Below, in pieces: positions 1-6,376 of a stretch of DNA of 9,635 nt. Each line of letters starts with the position of its first letter. Position 1 is the first letter of the stretch. This stretch comes from an uncultured Atopobiaceae bacterium (lineage in GTDB: Bacteria > Actinomycetota > Coriobacteriia > Coriobacteriales > Atopobiaceae), in the NCBI GenBank assembly GCA_900770865.1, contig CAAGLU010000085.1, positions 1-9,635 on the forward strand. Direction: 5' to 3'. Position numbers and translations under genes: made by a program. The notes below the pieces were generated by a model that saw nothing but the letters and a program-made list of their open reading frames with translations, had not been told where the DNA came from and did no database searches.

Positions 1-131
1 ATGTTGAGGTCCATCGCACGGATGAACTCGACCTCGCAGCCCTCCTCGACGGCCCCCATCAGCGCTTCCTTGCAGATGCTGTCGTTGTTGCCGTTCTTGG
101 TTCCAAACGAGACGCCCAAGATCTTCGCCAT
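1..131 (-). CDS. Flavodoxin-like NAD(P)H-dependent FMN reductase, N-terminal fragment
   Basis: Only the first 43 codons are in the window; the gene runs off the left edge. The protein begins MAKILGVSFGTKNGNNDSIC and continues with an amphipathic helix and a second beta strand (EVEFIRAMDLN). This is the beta-alpha-beta start of the flavodoxin fold used by NADPH-dependent FMN reductases, where the loop after the first strand (here SFGTKNGNNDS, family usual GSPRKNGNT) binds the FMN phosphate. Such enzymes are cytosolic and transfer electrons from NAD(P)H to flavin or flavin-bound acceptors. The loop lacks the common S-P-R and has F-G-T instead, so the exact subfamily is open. The start is the ATG at 129-131; a purine-rich GAGAGGGAAGG lies about 10-15 nt upstream, rather far for a typical site. 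It follows the pucR-like gene on the same strand after 124 nt and may be its target. The fold is fairly sure, the substrate unknown. Confidence 0.72.
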   Translation of the reverse strand, partial: MAKILGVSFGTKNGNNDSICKEALMGAVEEGCEVEFIRAMDLN

Positions 132-160
132 GGGAGACCAACCTTCCCTCTCGCAGCCTT

Positions 161-184
161 GCCGTCGCATCCCCGTGCGACGGC
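161..184 (-). other. Hairpin in the leader of the flavodoxin gene
   Basis: GCCGTCGCA (161-169) and TGCGACGGC (176-184) form a perfect 9-bp stem with a 6-nt loop. It lies between the end of the regulator gene and the flavodoxin start codon. On the minus strand it is followed by AAGGCTGC and not a T-run, so it is not a convincing intrinsic terminator. It could be a leader structure of the flavodoxin mRNA or part of a protein-binding site. No function is shown. Confidence 0.4.
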
Positions 185-215
185 CTTCTCTGATGGCAAA
201 AGCCTATCGCCCGAG

Positions 216-233
216 ATGCTGTGCAATTGCATA
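216..233. promoter_or_regulatory. Candidate PucR-type operator upstream of the flavodoxin gene
   Basis: The dyad TGTGC-AATT-GCATA (220-233) contains a perfect 10-bp palindrome TGCAATTGCA (222-231). The 9-mer ATGCTGTGC (216-224) is identical to that at 1864-1872 in front of the regulator gene, where the same layout TGTGC-N4-GCACA occurs. It lies about 90 nt upstream of the flavodoxin start codon and just downstream of the regulator stop codon. Shared spacing, shared flank and non-coding position suggest a common regulator, probably the PucR-like protein encoded next to it. This is inference from by-eye comparison. Confidence 0.4.
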
Positions 234-255
234 GAAGATTGGCCGAGAAGGGCTC

Positions 256-1848
256 TCAGTTTGTCTTGGGAAGGCCGCTTTGCCCCGGCAGGCCGTCGCC
301 GAGCGCCTCGAGGATGCGGGCCGTGAACGCGAGGGCAAGGCGGTCGTCGCCGTCCTTGAGGTCCAGCTCGAAGAGCTCTCCGATCTTGTTCACGCGGTAG
401 AAGTAGGTGTTCCTGTGAACGCTCAGCGCCTCCGCTGCCTCGGCGGGGCTGCCGGGGAACCGGACAGACATCACGGCCGTCTCGAGGTAGGAGCTCCCGT
501 GCTCGCGGTCATAGCGCGCCATGGCGACCACGCGCTTGTCGAGGAGCATGTCGGAGTACCCAAGCCCCTTGAACACCGAGGCGACGACCTGGAAGCGGCG
601 CTCCCAGAAGAAGACGACGCGCTGGCGCGGCCCTCCGTCCAGCTCGTCGGCCTCGTCGAGGAGGATGCACTGCTTGAGGCGGGCGTGGACCTGCATCACG
701 TCACAGAACGGCTCGCTCGCAAAGGCACGCATGTCATTGTGCTCGAGCGCCCCCATGAAGTTCCTGTCCCGCACGATGCGCCGCTCGCAGGACTCGTAGT
801 CGTCGAAGCCCGTCTCCAAGGCGCCGCCCAGGGAGACGAGGACCACGACGGCAGAGCCGAAGATGGTCCAGACGCTGCCCGAGAGCGCATCGCCCACGAG
901 CTGGCCCACCTTCGCGTAGTAGTCGTGGCCGGCCCCAGGCTGGCCCACCACGCGCAGCAACACGTAGGTGCAGTCGAGCGGGACGTCGGCAATCCTCAGG
1001 TGCTCCCGGACGGCGTCCTCATCCTCGAACTTGCCAGAGAGGATGTCCGCGAGGACGGAGGACCCCTTCCCCACCCGCTTGCCCGCGACGCCCAGCCTGT
1101 CGATCATGAGGCCGGCGAGGGAGGTGGCGTAGTCGATGAGCTCGAGGTCGATGCCGGTGATCTCGCTCGTGACCTCGAAGGCGTCGAAGCGCCCCATCTC
1201 AAGGCGGTGGTGGTAGATGATCGAGGTCACGCAGCGCAGGTTGTCCGCAACGTTGGTCGTGATGACGGAATGGCGAGAGCTCCTCACCGAGCTGAGGATT
1301 CCGGCCTCAGCAAGGTGGTTCTCGACCTCCTGGGAGATGTAGCCGCTCTCGATGGTCGCCGCGATGTCCGGCTTGTCGCTGGGGATCTCGCCTGCTGCGG
1401 CGAGCACCTTGTGGTCGGTGTTGCTGATCACGACGGGGTTGCCGATGACCTCGGAGGCGCGGCGGGCGAACTGGCGCATGTCATAGGAGTCCAGGTAACA
1501 GCGGAAGAGGGCCTCCCTCCTCACGGCAAGCTCGCCGCTTTTGAGCACAAGCTGGAGAAACGCCTCCTGGAAGTCGCTCGATGAGACGTCGCCCGTCACG
1601 AACACCACGTCGCGGGACGGCCTGCGGTACTTCTCGTCCAGCTCGCCGGGCACGTAGACGAGCATGATGCCGTTGCCGTCGTCACGCGCGCCCTCGCGAA
1701 GGAAGTCGGCCATGGACCCCAGGCACACGACGCCCTTCGAGCCCACGTTCCACTGCGGGGAGATGATGAGGTCCCACTCGAGAAGGTCCTCGTCGTGTAT
1801 GTAGTAGCCCGTGATGGGCAGCTCGTTCAGGACGGTCCTCAGCCTCAT
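256..1848 (-). CDS. PucR family transcriptional regulator
   Basis: A 530-residue cytosolic DNA-binding regulator. The C-terminus (about 450-515) is the PucR-type helix-turn-helix (HTH_30): SPAEAAEALSVHRNTYFYRV followed by NKIGELFELDLKDGDDRLAL. The H-R-N-T (about 478-481), Y-R-V-N-K-I and D-x-x-D-R-L-A-L positions are diagnostic. The first 100 or so residues look like the N-terminal sensory part, the centre (about 110-260) may hold a GAF-like ligand domain, and about 265-420 matches in placement the CdaR/GGDEF-like domain of this family. Family members sense small metabolites and often control nearby catabolic or transport genes; the ligand here is unknown. The start is ATG at 1846-1848, with GAGGAGGGG (1853-1861 on the complement) 4-5 nt upstream, a very strong site. 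It is transcribed divergently from the Pta-Buk-MFS operon, so it is the likely local regulator, and has a dyad just upstream of its own start. Confidence 0.88.
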   Translation of the reverse strand: MRLRTVLNELPITGYYIHDEDLLEWDLIISPQWNVGSKGVVCLGSMADFLREGARDDGNGIMLVYVPGELDEKYRRPSRDVVFVTGDVSSSDFQEAFLQLVLKSGELAVRREALFRCYLDSYDMRQFARRASEVIGNPVVISNTDHKVLAAAGEIPSDKPDIAATIESGYISQEVENHLAEAGILSSVRSSRHSVITTNVADNLRCVTSIIYHHRLEMGRFDAFEVTSEITGIDLELIDYATSLAGLMIDRLGVAGKRVGKGSSVLADILSGKFEDEDAVREHLRIADVPLDCTYVLLRVVGQPGAGHDYYAKVGQLVGDALSGSVWTIFGSAVVVLVSLGGALETGFDDYESCERRIVRDRNFMGALEHNDMRAFASEPFCDVMQVHARLKQCILLDEADELDGGPRQRVVFFWERRFQVVASVFKGLGYSDMLLDKRVVAMARYDREHGSSYLETAVMSVRFPGSPAEAAEALSVHRNTYFYRVNKIGELFELDLKDGDDRLALAFTARILEALGDGLPGQSGLPKTN

Positions 1849-1863
1849 GTACCCCTCCTCGCC

Positions 1864-1881
1864 ATGCTGTGCTCGTGCACA
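1864..1881. promoter_or_regulatory. Candidate autoregulatory operator in the divergent promoter region
   Basis: The dyad TGTGC-TCGT-GCACA (1868-1881) is a perfect 5-bp inverted repeat with a 4-nt spacer, preceded by ATGC so that ATGCTGTGC (1864-1872) is the same 9-mer as at 216-224. On the minus strand a possible -10 hexamer TACTAT lies at 1890-1885, which would place the dyad at or just after the transcription start of the regulator gene. That is a classic position for repression. No clear -35 box was found. The site sits 20-33 nt upstream of the regulator start codon and about 110 nt upstream of the membrane gene start, so it could serve both directions. Confidence 0.42.
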
Positions 1882-1992
1882 AACATAGTAACGTCTCCGC
1901 CCGCCTTATTTGGTGCGCGTTCCATGGGAGCGGGATGGGCGGGGCCGTAACCTAGCATGTGGACCATTGCGGAGAGGAACTGGGAGACTGCC

Positions 1993-2391
1993 ATGTGCGA
2001 TTGGAACATAAGGGTGCTTGTCAACGACATCGTCCTCGCCCTTGTCATCAACACGAGCGCGACCCTGCTCGCGGGAGCCCCCATGGAGTGGGGCACCTGG
2101 TACCCCTACACCTGTGTGGCCTTCACCACCAACGTGGTGGCGCAGCTGCTCATACCCACCGTGAGCATCGCGCAGTCGCTCACGAGGGGGCTTGACGGCA
2201 AGGCGGCGCGTCCCTACGCGGCGATCTTTGTCGAGAACCTGATCTTCGTCACCATCATCTCGCTCACCGAGGCGGTGACGCAGGTTGGCCCCGCCCAGAT
2301 GCTCGTGGCATGGAGCCAGACCTTCTTGCAGCTCGTTCTTATCGGCTACGTGACTTCGGTCATCCTCTTCAAGATCCCCTCCAAGCAGTAA
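1993..2391 (+). CDS. Small four-helix integral membrane protein, family not recognised
   Basis: A 132-residue hydrophobic protein with four likely membrane helices at about residues 10-28, 37-62, 73-95 and 102-128, a short basic loop (LTRGLDGKAARP) between helices 2 and 3 and a lysine-bearing tail (KIPSKQ). There is no signal peptide or recognisable catalytic motif. An upstream in-frame ATG at 1957 would add 12 residues. The ATG at 1993 is preferred because GGGAG (1982-1986) lies 6 nt before it, whereas the 1957 start has no usable ribosome site. It is the first gene of cassette A, 44 nt before the acyltransferase. Another four-helix protein of similar layout (7337-7855) sits beside the second Pta-Buk pair, which argues for a role linked to that chemistry, perhaps in substrate movement or as a partner of the transporter. 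The helix layout recalls DUF2798-type small membrane proteins, but I cannot assign a family. Confidence 0.75.
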   Translation: MCDWNIRVLVNDIVLALVINTSATLLAGAPMEWGTWYPYTCVAFTTNVVAQLLIPTVSIAQSLTRGLDGKAARPYAAIFVENLIFVTIISLTEAVTQVGPAQMLVAWSQTFLQLVLIGYVTSVILFKIPSKQ

Positions 2392-2435
2392 CCAACGGAC
2401 TCCCATCGGACACAGACAGAAAGGCGGAGCAGACC

Positions 2436-3431
2436 ATGGCACTTATTGACGAGCTCATCGAGAAGGCGCGCAAGGCCCCCAAGGTGGTGGCGCTTCCCGA
2501 GTGCGAAAACGAGGACACCCTGCTGGCCGCGAGGCGTGTTGCGGACGACGGCATCGGCACGCCGGTCCTCGTGAGCCCCGCAGATGTCATCGCCCAGACG
2601 GCGGAGCGCGCGGGCGTCTCGACCGAGGGCATGCGCATCGTGGACACCGCAGACGCCGAGGCGGCAGACGCACTCGCCGAGCGCTACATGAACGCCGGCC
2701 GCGAGAGGCTCTTCTCGGCAAAGGCCGCCCGCCGCAAGCTCAAGAACCCGCTGAACTACGCCATGATGCTCGAGGAGCTGGGCGACGTGGACTGCACGTT
2801 CTGCGGCCACACCAACACGACCGGAGACGTGCTCATGGCAGCCCAGATGATCATCGGGCTCGCCGAGGGCGTTGACGTGCCCTCCATCCTCGCACTTGTC
2901 CAGACGCCGGGCTTCGAGGGCCCCGAGGGCGACGTGATTGCTCTCACCGACTGCGGCCTCAACCCCGAGCCCTCCGCCGAGGAGCTGGCCTCCATCGCCA
3001 TCGCCGCGTGCGACAACATCTCGGCCCTCATGGACTGGGAGCCGCGTTGCGCCTTCGTCAGCTACTCGACCGACGGCTCCGGCGAGAGCGAGAGCGTCGA
3101 GCGCATCCGCGAGGCGATCTCGATCGCCCGCGACCGCAGGCCCGACCTTGCCCTCGACGGCGAGTTCCAGCTTGACGCCGCCATCATCCCCGCCGTGGCT
3201 GCGAAGAAGGTCAAGCGCGAGAGCGCCGTGGCGGGACGTGCGAACGTGCTCGTGTTCCCCGACCTCAACTGCGCGAACACCGCCGTCAAGCTCGTCCAGC
3301 TCTTCGCCCACGGCAAGGGCTACGGCCACAACCTCTCGGGCTTCAGGCGCCCGGTGGCGGACAGCTCGCGCGGCTCCTCCGTCGAGGAGATGGTGGGCGA
3401 CATCGCCATGCTCGTCCTCTCCGCGCGATAA
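2436..3431 (+). CDS. Phosphate acyltransferase of the Pta/Ptb family (phosphotransacetylase-like)
   Basis: A 331-residue cytosolic enzyme expected to interconvert acyl-CoA plus phosphate and acyl phosphate plus CoA. The motifs are those of Pta, not Ptb: TDCGLNPEPSAEELASIAIA (family: D-C-A-V-N-P-x-P-x-A-E-x-L), then LDGEFQLDAAI, then SAVAGRANVLVFPDLNCANT, and near the end DSSRGSSVEEMV. Ser311-Arg312 match the Ser-Arg pair known to be catalytically important in Methanosarcina Pta. The length fits single-domain Pta (about 325-335), without the N-terminal DRTGG domain of long forms. The middle is less standard: TFCGHTNTTGDVL replaces the usual A-G-A-x-H-T-T-A-D-V-L, so the acyl pocket may differ. 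The start is ATG 2436 with GGAG at 2425-2428; longer reading to 2310 overlaps the preceding gene. A kinase follows after 38 nt, as is normal for such pairs. The acyl group used is unknown. Confidence 0.85.
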   Translation: MALIDELIEKARKAPKVVALPECENEDTLLAARRVADDGIGTPVLVSPADVIAQTAERAGVSTEGMRIVDTADAEAADALAERYMNAGRERLFSAKAARRKLKNPLNYAMMLEELGDVDCTFCGHTNTTGDVLMAAQMIIGLAEGVDVPSILALVQTPGFEGPEGDVIALTDCGLNPEPSAEELASIAIAACDNISALMDWEPRCAFVSYSTDGSGESESVERIREAISIARDRRPDLALDGEFQLDAAIIPAVAAKKVKRESAVAGRANVLVFPDLNCANTAVKLVQLFAHGKGYGHNLSGFRRPVADSSRGSSVEEMVGDIAMLVLSAR

Positions 3432-3469
3432 CCGCGCCGGAGCAAGCCACAACAACCAAGGAGCAAGAC

Positions 3470-4594
3470 ATGACCTATCGCATCCTTACGCTCTCCCCCG
3501 GCTCGACCTCCACGAAGGTGGCCGTCTTCGAGGGCGAGAAGGCCCTCATGCGCGAGAACGTCCGCCACGATCCCGCCGTGCTGGCTGGGTTCGACCGCGC
3601 GGCCGACCAGCTGGAGTTCCGCACCAAGACCGTGCTCGACACGCTCGAGGCGGCTGGCATCGCGCTCGAGAGCATCGATGCCTTCTCGGGCTACTGCGGC
3701 GGCATGGGCCCCACCAAGGGCGGCATCTTCCGCATCGACGAGACCGTCTGCCACCACGTGCTCAACTGCGGCATGAACCACCCCGCCATCCTGGGTGCGC
3801 CAATCCTCTTCGACCTCGCAAGCCGCTGCGGCAAGCCCGCCTTTGCCGTGAACCAGCCGGACACCGACGAGCTTGCGGACGTTGCCCGCATCACGGGCTA
3901 CCCTGGCGTGTACCGCAAGAGCCACGTGCACTGCCTCAATCAGAAGGAGTGCGCCATCCGCTGCGCGGCGTCTCTCGGCAAGAGCTACGACGAGGTCAAC
4001 GTAATCGTAGCGCACGTGGGAGGCGGCCTTTCGGTGGCGGCGCACGAGCACGGCCGTATGGTCGACACGAACGACGTGCTCGAGGGGTCCGGCCCCTTTG
4101 CCCCCAACCGCTCCGGCGACGTGCCGGCAAAGCCCGTCGCCGCTCTCGCCTTCTCCGGCAAGCACGACAAGAAGGAGGTCATGGGCGTCATCGGCAAGAC
4201 GGGCGGCCTCAAGGGCCTTCTCGGCACCGACGACGCGCAGGAGATCGACGCCCGCATCGATGCCGGTGACGAGTGGGCGAAGGTCGTCTTCGAGGCCATG
4301 GCCTACCAGACGGCAAAGCAGATCGGCGCCTTCGCGGCCGCGCTCGAGGGCAGGGTCGACGGCATCGTGCTCACGGGCGGCGTGTCGCATGACCAGCGCT
4401 TCGTTGGCTACGTCACCGCACGTGTCGAGTGGATTGCCCCGGTCTTCGTGTACGCGGGCGACTTCGAGATGGAGGGCGCGGCCGCTGGCGCCGTGCGCGC
4501 GCTCGAGGGGACCGAGGAGGTCATGACCTACACGGGCGTGCCCTCCTGGGACGGATTCAAGATGGCCGGCGCTCCCGCCGACGTGGAGGCCTAG
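3470..4594 (+). CDS. Butyrate-kinase-family acyl kinase with altered active-site motifs
   Basis: A 374-residue member of the ASKHA acetate/butyrate kinase superfamily, closest in layout to butyrate kinase: SPGSTSTK at 9-16, FDRAADQLEFRTK at 41-53, GGGLSVAAHEHGRMVD at 184-199, GPFAPNRSGDVP at 208-219, ILTGGVSHDQ and a C-terminal GDFEMEGAAAGAVRALEG. Such enzymes make ATP plus acid from acyl phosphate, or the reverse. Three usual positions are changed. The invariant Asn of N-P-G-S-T-S-T-K is Ser9. The GRGG motif reads GYCGG (Tyr75 for Arg). The V-D-P-V-V-V-D-E segment reads VNQPDTDE, with Asn128 for Asp. His104, Arg214 and the late Glu remain. It may act on another acid, act differently, or be weakened. 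The start is ATG 3470 with AAGGAG 7 nt upstream. It lies 38 nt after the acyltransferase and 3 nt before the transporter, so it is surely in one operon. Confidence 0.85.
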   Translation: MTYRILTLSPGSTSTKVAVFEGEKALMRENVRHDPAVLAGFDRAADQLEFRTKTVLDTLEAAGIALESIDAFSGYCGGMGPTKGGIFRIDETVCHHVLNCGMNHPAILGAPILFDLASRCGKPAFAVNQPDTDELADVARITGYPGVYRKSHVHCLNQKECAIRCAASLGKSYDEVNVIVAHVGGGLSVAAHEHGRMVDTNDVLEGSGPFAPNRSGDVPAKPVAALAFSGKHDKKEVMGVIGKTGGLKGLLGTDDAQEIDARIDAGDEWAKVVFEAMAYQTAKQIGAFAAALEGRVDGIVLTGGVSHDQRFVGYVTARVEWIAPVFVYAGDFEMEGAAAGAVRALEGTEEVMTYTGVPSWDGFKMAGAPADVEA

Positions 4595-4597
4595 GGC

Positions 4598-5896
4598 ATG
4601 GCGAGCAGCAACGTGCCCAAGCAGGGCGGCTTCCACTACGCGTACCTCATCGTGCTCTCGTGCATCGTGATGACGTGCCTCCCCTGCGCGCTCGTCCTCT
4701 CGTGCGCGGGCATCTTCTTCACGCCGGTCTCCGACTTCTTTGGCGTGCCCAAGGCGTCGTTCACGCTGTACTTCTCGGTGCTCAACCTGGCCATGATGGC
4801 CACGCTTCCCGTCGCCGGCAAGCTCCTTGCGGCGAAAGACGCGCGCATGGTGCTCTCCGTTGCCACCGCGCTCTGCGGCCTGGGGATGTTCGGGATGGCG
4901 GCCTGCCAGGAGATCTGGCAGTTCTACCTCGTGGGCATCGTGCTGGGCGTGGGCGTGGCGCCCCTCATCTACCTGGCCGTCCCCACGCTTATTAACGCCT
5001 GGTGCGTCAAGCGCGTCGGGTTCTTCGTGGGGCTGTGCATGGCCTTCACGGGCATTGGCGGCGTGATCTTCAATCCCATCGGCACCTCGATCATCCAGTC
5101 CGGCGCCGAGGGATGGCGCACGGCGTACCTGGTGTTTGGCATCATCATCCTCGCGGGGACGCTGCCGTTCACACTCTTTGTGGTGCGAGGCAAGCCTGCC
5201 GACAAGGGGCTTCTCCCCTATGGCGCTGGCGAGGAGGACGCCGAGGTCGCAGGCGCGGGTGCAGACGCGGCGGCCAAGGGCATCTCCGCGGCAGACGCCA
5301 TGCGCACCCCCGCGTTCTGGGCGATCGTGGCGTTCTGTGGCCTGATCACGCTCAACCAGACCGTCTACCAGTTCCTGGCGAGCTACGCGCTGTCGTTTTC
5401 CGACTCGCTGCCGCAGATCGCAGCAGCGTCGGGCGTGGTTGCCTCTGCTGCCATGGGCGGGCAGGCGATTGGCAAGGTGTTTCTCGGCTCCGTGAGCGAC
5501 CGTTCCGTGCGCCTTGGCGCCATCTGCGGCATTGTGGTTGGCGCGGTGGGCGTCCTTCTCATGTGGGGCATGCCCTCGGTCCTTGCGCTGCTGCTTGTGG
5601 GCGCGTTCTGCTTTGGCGTCGTCTACGCGATGACCACGGTCGAGACCCCGCTGCTGGTGAGAAGCGTCTTTGGCTCGGCCGACTACGCGAACATCTACTC
5701 TCGCGTATCCATGGTGGGCTCGCTCATGAGCGCCGTGGCCGCGGTGTTCTGGAGCCTGGTGATCGACTCCGCCGGCGGGTACGGCCTCATGTTCACCCTG
5801 TCGCTGGTGTGCATGGCGGCGTGCCTGGCGCTGGCGCTCTTCGCGCTTGCGCACGCGCCGCACGAGCAGAGCCAAGCTTCGGCGGATAGGCGATAA
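4598..5896 (+). CDS. MFS transporter, OFA/monocarboxylate-like
   Basis: A 432-residue polytopic membrane protein with about twelve hydrophobic segments in two halves, split by a cytosolic, Ala- and acid-rich linker (about 197-231, GAGEEDAEVAGAGADAAAKG). Features typical of the oxalate/formate antiporter and monocarboxylate branch of the major facilitator superfamily are GWRTAYLVFG at 172-181, the start of the second half with AMRTPAFWAIVAFCG (about 234-248), and GQAIGKVFLGSVSDR in the loop between helices 8 and 9. It probably carries a small carboxylate across the cytoplasmic membrane, by proton symport or exchange. The substrate is presumably the acid made or used by the preceding acyltransferase and kinase, which is an inference from the 3-nt spacing to the kinase stop. 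GGAGG (4584-4589), inside the kinase end, serves as the ribosome site for ATG 4598, suggesting translational coupling. It is the last gene of cassette A. Confidence 0.87.
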   Translation: MASSNVPKQGGFHYAYLIVLSCIVMTCLPCALVLSCAGIFFTPVSDFFGVPKASFTLYFSVLNLAMMATLPVAGKLLAAKDARMVLSVATALCGLGMFGMAACQEIWQFYLVGIVLGVGVAPLIYLAVPTLINAWCVKRVGFFVGLCMAFTGIGGVIFNPIGTSIIQSGAEGWRTAYLVFGIIILAGTLPFTLFVVRGKPADKGLLPYGAGEEDAEVAGAGADAAAKGISAADAMRTPAFWAIVAFCGLITLNQTVYQFLASYALSFSDSLPQIAAASGVVASAAMGGQAIGKVFLGSVSDRSVRLGAICGIVVGAVGVLLMWGMPSVLALLLVGAFCFGVVYAMTTVETPLLVRSVFGSADYANIYSRVSMVGSLMSAVAAVFWSLVIDSAGGYGLMFTLSLVCMAACLALALFALAHAPHEQSQASADRR

Positions 5897-5950
5897 GGTG
5901 CTTCTCGGCAAAGTCGCCGGTGACGCTGCTGATGACTCCGCCACGGCTTT

Positions 5951-5991
5951 GCCGGCGACTTCTCCGCGGCTCAGCCGGCGACTCCGCGGAG
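5951..5991. repeat. Short direct and inverted repeats after the MFS gene
   Basis: GCCGGCGACT occurs at 5951-5960 and 5974-5983, followed in each case by (TT)CTCCGCGG or CCGCGG. CTCCGCGG (5962-5969) and CCGCGGAG (5984-5991) form a perfect 8-bp dyad with a 14-nt loop. The complement AGTCGCCGG at 5912-5920 can pair with either copy. The repeats begin about 15 nt past the MFS stop codon and may form the 3' end of the cassette A transcript, but there is no T-run. Confidence 0.5.
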
Positions 5992-5992
5992 C

Positions 5993-6066
5993 GCTACACA
6001 TTCGGCATTCGAATATGTATCAACCAGTACGCGCTACACATTCGGACACGAATGTGTAGCGCGTTT
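5993..6066 (+). repeat. Tandem related hairpins, the second a perfect 16-bp stem
   Basis: ACGCGCTACACATTCG (6029-6044) and CGAATGTGTAGCGCGT (6049-6064) are perfect complements separated by only GACA, then followed by TTT. Just upstream, GCTACACATTCG (5993-6004) faces CGAATATGTATC (6010-6021) as a decayed version of the same hairpin, and GCGCTACACATTCGG is an exact 15-nt direct repeat (5991-6005 and 6031-6045). The second hairpin could terminate the cassette A transcript. Duplication plus decay also fits a small palindromic repeat family. Confidence 0.6.
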
Positions 6067-6100
6067 CTCGTGGACCGACACTCCAGACCCCACAACACGA

Positions 6101-6137
6101 GCCCTCCGGCGTCATGCAGACGCCGGAGGGCCTTTCC
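6101..6137 (+). terminator. Rho-independent-type terminator, possibly bidirectional
   Basis: GCCCTCCGGCGTC (6101-6113) pairs perfectly with GACGCCGGAGGGC (6119-6131) around a 5-nt loop ATGCA. It is followed on the plus strand by CTTTCCTAT, a short pyrimidine/T-rich tail. On the minus strand the stem is followed by TCGTGTTGT, which is poorer. It lies about 200 nt past the MFS stop codon between converging genes and is the clearest terminator for cassette A. Confidence 0.7.
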
Positions 6138-6161
6138 TATACGTAAGAGCTACGGCAACTG

Positions 6162-6206
6162 GCCTTCCGGCGCCACATTGGTGCAGCAATGACGCCGCGA
6201 GAAGGC
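6162..6206. other. Long interrupted stem-loop of unknown role
   Basis: Three paired blocks nest in order. GCCTTC (6162-6167) pairs with GAAGGC (6201-6206), CGGCG (6168-6172) with CGCCG (6193-6197), and CATTG (6176-6180) with CAATG (6187-6191) around GTGCAG. This gives 16 pairs with small internal loops (CCA opposite A, and a CGA bulge). It has no T-run on either side. It could be a transcript 3'-end structure or part of a small RNA; nothing in the sequence decides. Confidence 0.4.
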
Positions 6207-6238
6207 AGCGAGAAAGTTGTCGCCCCTCCTCGCAACTG

Positions 6239-6314
6239 AATGTGTACAATTTGGCATTCAGTCTTCTGAAATTCCCAGTTTGGTTCTCTCGACTGCTGCC
6301 AAATTGTACACATT
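6239..6314. repeat. 76-bp element with perfect 18-bp inverted ends
   Basis: The left arm AATGTGTACAATTTGGCA (6239-6256) is the exact complement of the right arm TGCCAAATTGTACACATT (6297-6314). The 40-nt interior includes a small hairpin, TTCAG (6257-6261) with CTGAA (6266-6270). The element is more AT-rich than its surroundings. No clear target-site duplication flanks it (AACTG on the left, ACCTG on the right). It encodes nothing. It may be a miniature inverted-repeat or palindromic repeat, or an extended terminator for the hydrolase gene whose stop codon is 63 nt away. Confidence 0.6.
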
Positions 6315-6376
6315 ACCTGTCGGAGAACAGCAAGCACCAGGGCTGCCCTTGCTCATCGCGGGTGCGAGAACGGCCC

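Larger units (their letters stand above)
5897..6376. other. Non-coding interval between convergent operons, rich in inverted repeats
   Basis: The 480-nt interval carries no credible gene; the short open frames across it have no ribosome sites or coding character. It contains at least six dyads: AGTCGCCGG (5912-5920) against CCGGCGACT (5952-5960 and 5975-5983), an 8-bp dyad at 5962-5991, two related hairpins at 5993-6064, a 13-bp terminator at 6101-6131, a branched stem at 6162-6206 and a 76-bp element with 18-bp inverted ends at 6239-6314. The 8-mer AATGTGTA or its complement TACACATT occurs five times (5995, 6035, 6051, 6239, 6307). The plus-strand MFS gene and minus-strand hydrolase gene both end here, so transcription termination explains part of it. 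Confidence 0.7.

Noticed and set aside
132..255. Promoter boxes for the flavodoxin gene (TTGCAC with a TAGGCT or GCTTTT)
   Set aside because: The spacing (14 or 17) and match to consensus are too weak to list as a promoter.
280..1584. 434-codon plus-strand open frame opposite the regulator gene
   Set aside because: The complementary frame encodes a full PucR-type protein with its HTH; the plus-strand product resembles no family.
1957..1992. 12-residue N-terminal extension of membrane gene A
   Set aside because: ATG 1957 has no ribosome site, whereas GGGAG stands 6 nt before ATG 1993.
3470..4594. Calling the kinase acetate kinase (AckA) because its partner is Pta-like
   Set aside because: The loop P-G-S-T-S-T-K, the F-D-R-x-x-D-Q-x-E-F-R segment and the length of 374 follow butyrate kinase; AckA has N-C-G-S-S-S and about 400 residues.
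3320..6001. Very long minus-strand open frame (893 codons) across cassette A
   Set aside because: It is antisense to three clearly recognisable genes, has low-complexity Arg/His/Ala composition and no ribosome site; such shadows are common in GC-rich DNA.
5993..6064. Possible CRISPR array from repeated GCGCTACACATTCGG
   Set aside because: Only two copies, a 25-nt gap that is itself part of a hairpin, and no cas genes; it is a duplicated hairpin.
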